Assembly (NCBI GenBank): GCA_949361645.1
Contig: OX442432.1
Coordinates: 2,360,674-2,424,673, forward strand
Direction: 5' to 3'
DNA length: 64,000 bases
Origin: Spongilla lacustris
Lineage: Eukaryota > Porifera > Demospongiae > Spongillida > Spongillidae
A model generated the notes under the pieces. It worked only from the letters and a program-made list of their open reading frames with translations. It was not told the DNA's origin and did not search any database. This document shows positions 1 through 11,990 of this stretch, one piece after another. The position numbers were made by a program, and so were the translations under genes. How positions within the stretch are numbered: position 1 is the first letter of the stretch; every line of letters begins with the position of its first letter.

Positions 1-1370
1 GAACCAAATCAGTGATTTTGTTTTGCAAATCTCCTCTGTGTTATCTTACATCCCTTGTGTACAGACAGCAACTTTTTATATTTACAATAAACTGCTGGTA
101 TGAATTTCTTAATTTAGCTGTTTTATTAATTTTAAGTTTAATCAGTTCTTAACATAAGGTGGATTGCACATTACATTTATCCAGCTCTGTATCCAAAACT
201 GGTAGAGGAACAGCTACATTTTCAGCTGTGTCAACAGACACTATAAACTGCTCATTGAGAAACACCTGTACTTCAGCCCAACACCTTGTAAAATTTTGAC
301 ATTATGACGTATTGCCCACCGCAACACATCAGGTGTAGTGTTGAGACTGCTTCCAGCAGAGTGCTTAATAATTATATGATACTTCTTGTATTTTCAAAAC
401 GTTGGGATGCTATGTTAATGTGGATGTAAAAACACCAAGCCCCTTTCGTATCATGGGTGCTTACAGTTAGTTACGTTCATTAAATGTAATTCTTAAAATG
501 GTAAAAAAAAAATTCTTTTCAAATCATCAGCTTCATTATCCATGCAAGTACACACAGAAGTGTTGAATAAAAATATAGAATTTCATAAACATAGTATTAA
601 AATACGAATAATAAGCTCACATTGCATGTTGCTATGACAAATTTTGATTAAATTGGTTTGATTGATAAGTGCACTGCGCTAAATCAGAATCTCGAGATAT
701 GCAAGGCGCTTTTACTACATAAGCAGCAGAGTCTGAAAATAATCTAGCTAAAGAACCCACGGCAACGATAAGGTGCGTTTTATATAGAACACCTCTTAAC
801 ACTCTCTACCTACGTAAAAAAAAGTGAAAAACATATCTTTGTAACATTAAGGCAAATAAATATGACGTCCCACTGTCATAAAAGCTATTAGCTTTCACGA
901 TAATCGCGTACCTTAAACCATATGAAGCCGTTCGTGGAGGCTTCGAGACAACACCCTGCGCATCGTCTGATTGCCCTCATACTTAAATGAGTAATGCAAC
1001 TAGGTGTCCTTAATGCCTTCATATGTATTTCATGGAACCCATTCAATGCGCTACAAAATTCTATAACCAGCAAACCATACCCTTTTTTGACACGCCCACA
1101 ACTTACTACTGCGAATCATTTCACCGTATACAACGAATAGCTAATGTTAAAAGAAGCCATGGGCTACCTTTATAGAATATAGCAAGCACAACAGAACTCG
1201 AAACCAGCACAAACAATCGATCGCCACAAATCAATCCTCTCCGGCAGTCAAAAATTACGGCACAATTTTTGGGAGACAATTTTTTACGGTAGTTACGTGA
1301 TTTATCCAAGTACCTATTGAAGTGGGTCAGCTGAAACCGTACATGAAAAATTAGTTGAAACCGTACTTGT
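1..1370. other. No gene recognised
   Basis: AT-rich sequence. The open frames are short, unrelated to anything I recognise and interrupted. No RNA gene or repeat array was seen. Confidence 0.5.
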
Positions 1371-2880
1371 ATATATCGTAAGGAAATTCTTTCGTCAGAA
1401 AATACTGTCGCTCGACATGGATCGGTCTGAATACGACGTACACTACTGCTAGGTTTCTGCTGTAACCAAACCTATATATCCTCCTCTTTGTAACAAATAA
1501 GAACGAAACATTGAGCATCAGTATACATAAATGTTTGTATTCAGCAAATTAGAGAGCTGCTGTAATTGTTTGGCCCTAACACTCTGCATGCATCTTAGAT
1601 CGCTTCATGCATACTGTTCCATACTCTCATCAAAGGAGGAAAACACATACAGGATTCATAGATTTATGTGCATATAGTTATAAGTAGACACAGTTCTTGA
1701 TGAAACTCTTGACGCAGATCCTGTTACAATAAAAGTGAGATGCACAGCTGCAATTCTCTTTGTTGCTGCAGCATGCCCTTATCATTGCCTGCATGGGAAT
1801 ATGTACAAACACTAGCATTTATAAATACCTGAATTTTATTTCAAGATTGCTGTTCATGTCATAAGATTCTGGATACAAGCTTGGTATCATATTAGTTGAA
1901 TTCAGTGGGCAAATGAACATGCATGCCTGCCACATACCAAAAAAGGGGGAAGGAGAATATTTGGTTGAATCTTGAATAGAAAAACGAAATATGAAAAAGG
2001 TATATAGTCTCAAGATATTGTTTCTTTGCTGTAACTGATATCAATGCTGAAGTGTTTGGTTGAACCACTCATCCAAACCACTACTCTGAGGATGATATGC
2101 ACTTGTCAGGTTATACTGTACTCCAGTGATTCTGCCACAATTCACCTTAGAAAGACAATTTCATTTTAACAAACACGTAAATGCTGCTGCTGTTAATAAT
2201 TAAGGTACATTGATAACAAATTCTCGACCTTGATCTGTTATCTTAAAACCTTGCAACATCAAACAGTGTAACAGAAACTAATGCAAAAACTCTGATGGCA
2301 GGGGCTCCGGGCTGTTGTGGTAAAGGACCAATCAAATCAACATCTATATGCATGGTGTGCCATACTTCACTCCTTACATGCAGGACTTGGGTGGAGCTCT
2401 GCTGATGTCTTTTCAAATTTTCTACGCACATGTACATATGCATAGAACCTGTTTGCTTTTTGGCACTTGTCACACGTGTGCAGAATTTTTTCACGCCATC
2501 TACCATTCCACGCCAATAAAACCTCTCCGCTATTTTGGACAGCGTCTTATCTTGTCCAAAGTGACCACCATTAAGTTCAGCGCAATAATATCCTTCAAGA
2601 ACGTTTATTGTTCATCCTTCTGTCACAACCTATAACATATCATCAGTTAGCGCAAGATATTCCGAAGTATACGAGTTGTTTCACTCCACCTTCGTTATCG
2701 CGAAGTACATGTACTTCACGACAGAATCATTTTGCTCTTCTTCGAAAGCAGTCTCTTTCGTTCTTATCACAAAGAGGATGATATAGGTTTGGTTACAGCA
2801 GAAAGTTAGCAGTAGTATATGTTGTATTCAATGTCGAGCGACAGTATTTCCTGACGACAGAATTTCCTTAGGATATACGG
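1371..2880. mobile_element. Inverted-repeat-flanked element with integrase relic
   Basis: The segment 1371-1510 reappears in inverted orientation at 2757-2880. Shared blocks include AGGAAATTCT, ACTGTCGCTCGACAT, TTTCTGCTGTAACCAAACC and AAGAACGAAA. The arms are diverged, roughly 80% by eye. Between them lie minus-strand fragments of a gypsy-type integrase. Integrase enclosed by terminal inverted repeats rather than direct LTRs is the hallmark of Ginger-type DNA transposons. An inverted pair of unrelated repeats around an old gypsy fragment would look the same. No target duplication could be placed because the outer limits are unclear. Confidence 0.5.
2040..2660 (-). pseudogene. Degraded integrase (zinc finger plus core remnants)
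   Basis: On the minus strand, about 2650 to 2450 reads as an integrase zinc-finger region: NGGHFGQDKTLSKIAERFYW, then a CxxC in the form TCDKC one frame away. Next comes the start of the catalytic core with WHTMHID and LIGPLPQ. Lower down, TDQGREF (second catalytic Asp context) and SAYHPQSSGLDEWFNQTLQ (Glu context) are recognisable at about 2200-2045. Several frameshifts, in-frame stops and a core deletion between the first and second Asp blocks make it non-functional. The family is gypsy/Ginger-like integrase; the exact lineage is not determined. Confidence 0.75.
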
Positions 2881-2965
2881 TAGCTACGTTAATTGTGAGC
2901 GACATTATTTCCTGAGGAAAAACTGTCGCCGCGACACAATTTCCGGGCGACAGATTTTTCTGTGA
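2805..2965. repeat. Short degenerate repeats of a GTCGC/GGAAAT motif
   Basis: The words GAGCGACA, TTTCCTGA, GCGACAC and TTTCCGGGCGACAG alternate through this stretch in both orientations. The outer part is not matched in the left arm of the surrounding element, so the array probably expanded on one side only. Confidence 0.45.
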
Positions 2966-4144
2966 CACCGGACTGGGCTGAAACATCAATTAATTTACAC
3001 AGTTGTCACCACCACTTAGACTAGTACTATGGAGTAGCCGAAAGTCAGGCCGGTGTCCGGCCTGTGACCGGCCGGCCTGATAGTCAATCAGATCTAACGC
3101 TCGTGCCATTCTGAGTCGTTCCTACTCCCACCTTGTGCAGCAGGTGGATGAACTTTGTGTGTAACTGTTTGTATTGTGTGTGGTTGTGTGTCGATGTATT
3201 TCAATTATACAAAAAATTTAAATTTAACACCGGTTCCATGAGAAACGGGTGCACAGTTGGGAACAGCAAAAGTGAAAACTAATCGGTCATGCATGTATCT
3301 CAAAAGCAATTATACATTTTGATACTATATCCACTGGTGTGATGTACGATGAAATTTGTTTTAAGATGGAATTAATAGCGGCTGTGCTGTATTCGGGCAA
3401 GCCCAACCGACTCCTTCGTTTCGCGGTATTTTAAGGCTAAATGTACAGATTTTTTCCAGGCATTTTTCATGCACAAATTTAGCCTAAATGTCTTTCTTAA
3501 TACTACAAAGTCATTTTAGTTCTGAAAAATGATCAAAATAATGTATTGATGGCAAGATATATCAACTTTTAGTTGCTAAAAGTTTTAGATTTATTCATAT
3601 CACTTTTGCGGTTGACTTCTGGGGGAGGATCCAATATGGCGAACGTTCACAGTGTTGTACTCATAAAAAAAGCGGCATGTGGAAGATCAATTGTGGAATT
3701 TGCAGTGCCTGTTGTAAGTGTCCTAAACTTTTATGGGTCCACGGAAGCATGGTGTGGTGGGTTCTAAACAGCCTGAACGCCGCAACGCGAGTATAGAGCT
3801 TCTCGACCTAAATGACGAAATCTATGGTGAGCATAGTACATGTAGTCGTAGTTGGAACTCCTATCCTAGCTGCCCTAGTTTCTTTTTATTGCTGCTAGTC
3901 AGACTAGAGCAGCTAATCTTGTAAATCGATCGAGTAAGTGCAATGGTATGCGTAAACATGGCCGTAGCTACACTATTGGCTATAGTAAGTCGTCCCATTA
4001 CTGCTTGCTGGGGGTGGGAGGGGGGACTAAAACGTTTTACGTGCCGCTACGATGTTTATTTTGGTGTACATTTGTAATTGTGAACTGCTAATTTTCTTTT
4101 TCGGAAAAAAGTGGTCCGGTTACCGGGTAAAACCTGACTGGTCA
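2966..4144. other. No gene recognised
   Basis: A GC-rich patch at 3045-3080 contains the palindrome GGCCGGCC and repeated CCGGCCTG words, similar to the patches at 50945-50995 and 56445-56495. The open frames near 3573-3924 show no conserved domain, and I do not call them genes. Confidence 0.45.
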
Positions 4145-5108
4145 CAGGGGCGGATACAGGAATTTTTTAAGGGGGGGGGGGGGGGGCACGGTTAATAAAA
4201 GTTATAAGAAAGTGGGTGTGGACCCCAAAAGAGGGTGGGTGCGGGAGGGGGATATGCCCCCTCCCTCGCGAAGCGCGGGAGCTTTTGATACTATCTAAGT
4301 ATTAAAGCATTAAAACTAGGCTAGTTTTAGTGCTTCATGTACAATTAAAAATTGCACTACCAGAAAAGTATTTGCACCGTGCGGTTAGATGAGCAAATAG
4401 TTTCGGGCCTAAAATTGTTACGAAAAATGCTTATTTATTATTAGCCATAATGCTTCATTTGAGTCATAATTAGCAAAATAGGGATATCATTTCGAGTCAC
4501 TTTCCTTGTGATATAAGGCGCCGGCCGAGGTTGGTTTCCGCAGCAAAAAAATGTAAGAAAATCATATGAAAATCAACGATTGTATGTGCATGCAGGCTGC
4601 ATGCAATCAGTCTGTATCAGTATGTATAGATGTCAGATCACTTGTAAAATCAAGTCTCGATTTGCGGTCTCTTCATTTTTTTTTGCTGTGTTCCTCTCCA
4701 ACAATAGGCGATAAATATGCATACTACAGTGAATATGCATCCGACACAATATATTGGGTACTACAGGCAGAGAAAATATATAATCTTTGCTACAGGTAAC
4801 AACTGTTCGATGTTAACGCAGGACCTACATGTGGCAGATCGACATCAATGTTATGATACCGTCTGCGTAACTGCTCTAGCACCAATCAACCAACCACAAA
4901 CCACACCCGGTTAGGTATGAAAACGATATGCGCTACAAACGCTGTACATGACCGATCAGATCGCTCCGCTATCAGTGTGCGCTTGAAAACACAAGAAAAC
5001 ACTCAGATTATTGAAGAATTAACGAGTAACGTGCCAGTCATGTGAATATAGTGGGATTATTGAATTTGGAAGGGGGGGGGGGGGGGGGGGGGGGGGCCAG
5101 TCTCCCCG

Positions 5109-5143
<35 letters not shown>

Positions 5144-5315
5144 CTAGATCCGCCCCTGTCAGTACATGTATCAGCGCTGTAGCTAACAGCGGCACTGTTT
5201 CGTGCGGTTATAGTCGCACGCGGTACGCAAAATACACTCATGAATATTTAATGAGTCGTCCGGAAGGGGGGGGCACGTGCCCCCGGTGCCCCCCTCCCCT
5301 GGATCCGCCACTGCT
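4145..5315. mobile_element. hAT-like non-autonomous element ends with G/C tracts
   Basis: An end of the form CAGGGGCGGATACAGG begins at 4145 and is followed by a G tract (4171-4186). Complementary ends, ATCCGCCCCTG and GGATCCGCCACTG, occur at 5148-5158 and 5301-5313 next to C-rich tracts (C29 at 5112-5140). Ends of the CAG(T/G)GGCGGATC type followed by poly-G are known from non-autonomous hAT-type elements in many animals. The 8-bp flanks ACTGGTCA and TCAGTACA do not match, so at least two overlapping or truncated copies are likely rather than one element. Confidence 0.45.
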
Positions 5316-5960
5316 GGAGGCTAGCTACGGCTCTGGTTATAGATGTAAGTTTTCTAAGCTGCACAAAATACACATCTGATCTTTTCACACATAGTTACTT
5401 GCTGACACAAACGGAGTTATATTCACACGCACAAATCGATTACGGTACGTACCTTGTGTGGCCTTCCTACGAGCGACTTCCTATTAATTTCGTTATTCGA
5501 TTACGTTGGGGAAATTTATGGTGGGCGGGACAACAACATGTGTCTGTGTGCAGCACTAGTAAGTCCGATCCATGATTTGCGCTGTGTATGCTCAGCTGTA
5601 ATGATATGACTCCAGTGTATCGTTTTGTACTTGATATAGTACTTTATCGCGTCGAAAACACCGTGTAGCTTTAATTGGTTTGAAGTGCTTGCACCCTTGA
5701 GCTTGTGGGGGTGATGTATAGGTCTTCCAACCGTCCAGCCTTGGGTCCAATTAAAAAAACATTCTTGACCCCATTAAAAGGCTCAGGTGCATCCTACTTA
5801 CTTCTGTTCATACTTGTAGGTTTCGTCAAGTATCCAGAGTAAAACAACTCCAAATCCAAAATGGAAAAAATAAAATAAAAACTCTTACAGTACAATGCAT
5901 ATAATTTATTAGGGTGACCTAAACAACAACCAATACATGATAGCGGTAAAAATAACAATA
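5316..5960. other. No gene recognised
   Basis: AT-rich spacer between two element clusters. Nothing recognisable. Confidence 0.45.
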
Positions 5961-7203
5961 GACCCCTTGCCGTGTCATCCCGGGAAGGATCAAAACATTA
6001 GCGGTCATTGTTTTGGACCAAAATGTGTGCGTTATTTAGAAATTTATGTACCTACGACAACGATGACGTAAATACGATACTATAATTGTATGCCCGTTCC
6101 AAGTATATGATTCGTGCTTTTTTTTTTTGCTTTTTTTTTTCACATTTTTTACATCATATAATACATGTAACATCAAAATAAAAATCTAAACATTATTATT
6201 CAAAGGAGGGGAGAGGGTTGGAGGCAAAGTTCCCAAAACAGACGCAGCATTCCCCCTCTTAATGGCCACTGAAAACTTTTGCAGGAGGTATGCCAAAGAG
6301 CTTTTGTCCCCAGTGGTGTTCACAATGCGGCGACCCAAGTCCGTCAAAAATGACATGGAGCGAGGGCCGCAGACTCCAGTAGAGTTTCAAAGGCAACAGG
6401 TGTGAAAGAATGGTACGCATGGGAGGTGATGTAACTGTACTTCTTGATCTTGGTCTGCTCTGCCTGGTTCGCTGCTGCACACACTTCAGAGGCTGTCATG
6501 GAAGATGGGAAGGGGCAAAAGTGTCTACACAGGTTGCATCCCAGACCAATAATCTGCCATTTGACCAAGGAACCATTGTGATTCCATCAGGAAGCTTACC
6601 TTCGGCTCGATCGAGACCAGTGGGCTGAGGGATGCAAAGTGGGGTTCCCAGACGAAGGCCAATCGCTATGCGAATAGTGTTATCATCCATGCGAAGACCC
6701 AGGGAAGTAACTGGTAGAGTGTGCAACCAAGAACCAGATTCCTTTTTAGAGGCAGACAAAAGCCTCGCCTTGGACAAAGGATCAGGGGCAGTGGCCAAGA
6801 GTTCAGCTGCAATGGAAGAACCCTTGGTAGATCCCACGATTTCTGTCGATGTGACATAGGGCCAGAAGGAGGAGATTCATTATGACCTGTAGACCATTCA
6901 GCGATGGCAGAATCCCAAAGGGAGAGTGATAACTCCTGGAAACGAGGTGGTAGTATGGTAAAGGTGAGTACTCTACAACCCGCAAATGAGGCTAAATATG
7001 CTGATGGAGCAAGGTGAACAGCACTGCTTAAACTTATGAATACAATTGATTAGTTCGTGATTTTTCACCAGTCGAAGTTGTTATTATTACATCATTCATA
7101 CGTAATGAAAACAGAAATTCTAAATAACGCACACATTTTGGGCCAAAACAAAATGGTCGCTAATGTTATGATCCTTACTAGGATGACGTGGCAAGGGGTC
7201 TAT
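5961..7203. mobile_element. TIR element (GACCCCTTGCC ends) with TA flanks
   Basis: The sequence from about 5961 (GACCCCTTGCCGTGTCATCC) to about 6046 returns inverted at about 7117-7203. Both arms share GGATCA.AACATTAGCG and AAAATGTGTGCGTTATTTAG, giving arms of about 85 bp. Each outer end is flanked by TA, consistent with a TA target. The interior is almost entirely non-LTR retrotransposon debris, so a MITE-like element seems to have been invaded by, or to have captured, that fragment. Confidence 0.7.
6130..7010 (-). pseudogene. Non-LTR retrotransposon C-terminal fragment
   Basis: Reading the minus strand from about 7000, the frames carry QKSWD, then SKARLLSASKKESGSWLHTL, SLGLRMDDNTIRIAIGLRLG, LPDGITMVPWSNGRLLVWDA, KIKKYSYITSHAYHSFTPVA and finally RGNAASVLGTLPPTLSP. 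This order matches the C-terminal part of reverse-transcriptase proteins found in sponge and cnidarian genomes. The PD...VWD block resembles a PD-(D/E)XK nuclease motif, which is inference. The Cys/His knuckle expected after LRLGTPLC is missing, deleted between LCIPQPTGLD and AEGKLPDG. At least two frameshifts separate the blocks. The 3' UTR runs to about 6130. Confidence 0.75.
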
Positions 7204-9063
7204 ATTCTCAAGGCTCACATCTTCTAGTAGAATACGCAGCACCCGAGCTCACATTGAAATATGAAGAAATAACTCACTGGCTGTCCGCTGTTAATATTTC
7301 AAGGTCTTTATCAGGGTGGAAACTTTACAAGGGCAACATCCATGATTGAAAGATAGAGATTCACATCATTAATACCAGTATCAATGGGTGTAGCCTTTTT
7401 GTCTAACAACCGATACATAAAGGAGTCATTTCACTATCAATTTCTTAATTCAGATTGAATTATAATTTATGATTTACATGTACTATACCACCGAGAGCTG
7501 GAAAATGTGCACTTTGTTTACCTGTAACGGTACGACATAAATCAACAAACAAAACAAGTCAATACCTACACCGTATTTCACGAGACTCAGATTAAACACT
7601 TGTACCAGATTTCAAACTTCCTACTCACGGCAGTGAAATTGAAAATTCTTAGAGCACCAGAATTAATTTTCACTGAGAGAAATAATGTTGAGACAAGCTT
7701 AAGAAATTGGAAGGGTAAAAGCTGTATGTATGGTTTTGCTGGACATTATATCCCATAAATATTTATGTTCTGGTGTCATCAAGGGTACTTGCAGTCATGA
7801 GTTCTTTATTTACCCTATACATGTTTGTGTAGCTGTGAACATATGTCGCTTAAGAGAGTGCACAAATATACCATTCAACAATTAGGCTGAACACAATTCG
7901 AGTAAGTTTATAACTTCGCCATGAAGTATATAAGTTAAATAACATGCACACTTTGACATGCGCTTGACAAAGGCACTTGGTTTTTTTCTTATTTGCCTCA
8001 TGTGCTGACCTAACACCTAACGTTACACAGCTGTGGTGGATTTACATCACTGCTGCACAATTGCTAAACTATCAGGTTGGCTTGTGGTGAAACTATCATT
8101 TCTGCTACAAAGTCTGCCCAGGTGCATTAAAGCAAGTTATGTCATCAATTGAATTTATATTTCATGCATTGTTGATTAGTAGTACATATGGTACATGGTT
8201 ATGATGTTACGTGTTACCTACTTGCAAGGATGTTTTTAAATGCATCAATGTATGTAGCACCACTCCCAATTCAAGTGTAGTTCAGGTGAGTTTGAAGACT
8301 TAATTGTTCACTGCTTGCATCTAATATTAATATGAACTGCAGTGTATACATGTAGATGATTTGTGTATGTGTGTTTATATGTATGCATTCAATCAAATCA
8401 AATCATAATCAAGTGTTAAACCATTCTGTATCCCTAGCTGTAGCTTCAGCAATAAAAAAGTGTGTGATGGGAAAGCACTATCACACTCTACTTGCAGCCA
8501 CTCTTTTCTTTTATGTACATGTAGTTGTGAAGATATTTCAGACCTAATGGAGCAACCCAAGGAACTCATATTTACCAGCTTGGCGGGACAAAATTCTGGT
8601 AAGTAACCTGACCAAAGATAAGAACTTCAGCAACATATCCTATAACACTAAGCATGATTTCAATGCATTGAAATTTTCATTACATTAAACAACTTGATAA
8701 AATAAAATGACATTATTAATAATAGCTATGAAATTCAAGTAGAACAAAAATCATAGCTGTGAACTTATAACTTTTAATACTATTATGGCAATATTTTGTT
8801 AAAAGTTTGATTAATTTGATTAAAATGACAAGAAGGTATGTGAAATGGTGTTTTAAAATACTCTGTCAAACTTGAAGTAGAAAAAAATAGAATGACAAGT
8901 GGTTTTGAGGTTATATAATCTATCGCAATTAGAAAAACCAAAAACTTATAAAGTGCAATTGAAGGTGGGGCTATTTTGTGTCATTGTGGGCTATTTGGAA
9001 TGTGCTAGTATTTGTCCAAGTATTTAGCTGAACGTGATTGTAGACTCAGTGCATGGCTGTCCT

Positions 9064-9096
<33 letters not shown>

Positions 9097-10175
9097 AGGG
9101 GGAGGGTGGGCATTGTGTATGGCCCCTTTGGAACCCCCCCGTGCATGTAATAAAAGTTTGTTAAATTTTTTAACCCTATCCTAGTTTTACCTGGTTACAG
9201 GCCTGATGCATGTCTAGATACATGTATCATAAGGTGAACATGCTTACCATCCTATTGAATCAATGTAATAGTATTTCATTTTAAAGCAATATCAATCAAT
9301 ATGATCATAGTACATGACAGGCAAACAAAATCAACTGTGATTTGTATTGAATTGGAGTCACAGTTCAGTCTTAGATCGTAAGGTGAACATTTTATAGCAT
9401 GCTTACACTCCTATTGAATCAATAGAGAGTTGCATTAGCAAATCTCATATTGGATATGACCCTGTTTCTAACGGGACTCCTAGTAATCAAATCGCTTAGC
9501 TACTTATCGGTATCAAACAAGAAGTCAAAAAAGAACCATGCAGTTAAAGAGAACAAAATCTTTTCTCATTGTCAGTTGGAATTTTCTTCTTCCTTCATTT
9601 GCCAATATATGAACCATTTCAAAGAATGCGAATAGTGCCATAATGTTCTGAATTTCAAGCGGTAGCATCCTCACTGGTGAGATACATGTGGATCTTATCG
9701 GACATTGAACTGATATACTTTGCTTGAAAAAAAAATCGACACAGGAACCATTTTAAAGAACGTCAATGGTATCAACAGGTTCAGAATTTCAAACATCCTT
9801 ACTAGCTAGTACTTGAGATATGTTCATGAATTGCTTGTTACACCAGATCTGGCTAGAAATCGTGTTTCAAACCATACTGCCATAATAGCATACTGTAATT
9901 AAGCCACACCTGCGATAATGCGTGCATACAACCGTTTGGGTCTGGGAATGAAACTGTGGCTCCACGAATCAAAGTTGACCCTGAGATCGATGGATAACTT
10001 CATGGGAGGCGGACTCATGAAAGGGTTCCAGACTGATGAATAGGTATGTGGCCTTTGACAGGCATTCAGGTGCAGGCAGTAGTGAGATCATTGGTGTTGT
10101 GCTTTAAATAGAACTTAACGTACAATAGCTGTGGTGTTCCAATCGTAGTTTATATCATTAGCTTTTGTTAGTGAA
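7204..10175. other. No gene recognised; G31 tract and short duplications
   Basis: AT-rich. A G31 homopolymer lies at 9065-9095. The block AAGGTGAACAT...CCTATTGAATCAAT near 9232-9267 recurs at about 9379-9423, and AACCATTT.AAAGAA...GAATTTCAA recurs at about 9611-9659 and 9748-9791, so a small diverged direct duplication is present. A possible first coding exon at 8547-8598 is discussed in the findings. Confidence 0.45.
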
Positions 10176-11990
10176 TTTTTTAATGCAATGCCCCACCTCC
10201 TTCGTGGGTGTTACAAGTCAGTGCCAATTAACATGTTTACATCCGATGTAGTGCGCACCAATTAGCACTATCGTACAGACAGGCACTAAACCGAGCGGCA
10301 GGTACTACGGGTTGATATGAATTTGACATGTAATGCCATTCTGTGAGTTAGGAAACGGAGACGCACACGTTAAACTTAAAGCGCAAGTTATTACACAGTA
10401 CACGCAAAAATGTGCTGGTTGGTAGACTATCGATCAAATTCTTAGGTATCTGACTAATGTTTCAAGCCTGCAGCTAGGTTTTAGATAAGTTATTGTTTTT
10501 TTTTTCTTTAAAGAGAAGGCATCCCACATCAATTTTTTTTAACGACTTAGACAAGCCACTGCACGATGGTTTCATTTTCATTGTACTACTTTGCAAGCCT
10601 GTTAGCTGGGTATGGTTGATTTATGTGATTTCATTTCATGGCATTCAGTAATGAAATTTTTGGATGATTAGGATGACTTGTTTTTTTTTTTTCTTGTTGC
10701 ACACAAATGAGCCTATTAGCTGGTTTTCAAATCATGTCTGTGTGTGCATAAATATTGGTGGATGCTTTGCTTTAGAATAGACTCTTGTTATGTACCTTTA
10801 AAAAGACAACTTATGAGGGTGTAGTTTAATAATGTTGCAAGCTTTTGTGTATAGAAAATGATTATGGTACTTGGAATTTGCAAATGCATCCTTTGACATT
10901 AAGTTGCAAGTGCAATACGGACTATGATAGGGAAGAATGTTATTTCAGAGGATCATAGTGTATGTTAAAGAATGTGCTTGGAAACCTGTGAGCTTTTAGC
11001 TGTGTCTATTGTTTCTTTGAAAGTAAGGTTAAGGTAATCTCTGTTTAAAAATACACCTGCAGGTTTTAGATGTTGGGGAATGTTGCGGTTTTCGTTTAAA
11101 GAAAGGTGTGCTTTGCATCATTGTTTAAAATTCTTGCTGTTGCTTATGTGCTGGTTGGTAGACTATCGATCAACATGTTTCAAGCCTCCAACAAGGTTTT
11201 AGATAAGTTTTAAGAGAAGGCATCTCAGATCAAAAATGTTTTAACGACTTAGACAAGCCACTCATGGTTGCATTGTCAATGTATTACTTTGCAAGCCTGT
11301 TAGCTAGTTCCCATATCATGGTGTGCTTAAGTAAGGGTAGGGTTGATTTATGTGATTTCATGGCTTCAGTAATGGAATTTGCTTGCAACAAGTTGTGATT
11401 TTATATAGCTATTTCCTTACCATAATGTGTGCTAACTGCTGCTTATGGATATAGACCCTCTGCTTCAAGAGTTCCTTCATGCAGAGTGTGCTTAAATTTC
11501 TAATTTTGCAACCCATTAGATGATCGATTAGAGATGAATCTTTATAAAGCACCTAAGAAGAGTGCTGTTTTTTTAACATAGGTTGTGCTTAATAAAGTCA
11601 TGAGTCCTATAGCTAGTTACTACAAATGTAGATCACAATCTGTGCTGTTGCTTAAGCATGGATACTAGGCTTCCATGTCTAGGAGATACCTGTTGTGATT
11701 TGAAGAATTACTTTAGTATCGACTAATATTGCAAGTGGTTTTTTGATGCTAGGATTTAAGAGTGGTATTATTTTGCCATGTTGTGAGCAATTGTGTGTCG
11801 AATTAGTGGTAGCATAAAAAGGGTAAAATGTTTGGGAATTCAGCTGTATGTCTTAAGAAAGCATCATGATTTGTTAGCTACAGATTATAATATGCTTATG
11901 AGTACTACATGTACATGTACATGTACAGTTGCAAGCCTAGCTTTTAAAAGTTCGAATAAAAGTGTGCCTTCCTACCCCATCCTGTCTCCT
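10176..11990 (+). repeat. Left arm, outer segment
   Basis: Matches 24960-26718 in inverted orientation with only scattered substitutions and small indels, for example variable A/T runs near 10497 and 26390. It begins with a small hairpin, CCCACctccttcGTGGG, at about 10192-10208. It contains an internal direct duplication (about 10405-10690 and 11150-11420). No open frame with recognisable content. Confidence 0.85.
10405..11420 (+). repeat. Internal direct duplication in left outer arm
   Basis: The block GTGCTGGTTGGTAGACTATC...TTTCAAGCCT...AGGTTTTAGATAAGTT...AACGACTTAGACAAGCCACT...TTTGCAAGCCTGTTAGCT starts near 10411 and again near 11150, about 745 bp apart. The same pair is mirrored in the right arm near 25480-25750 and 26240-26490, so the duplication predates formation or homogenisation of the palindrome. 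Confidence 0.8.

Noticed and set aside
4145..5158. A single complete hAT-type element
   Set aside because: The 8-bp flanks ACTGGTCA and TCAGTACA do not match, and another end occurs at 5313; kept only as element ends.
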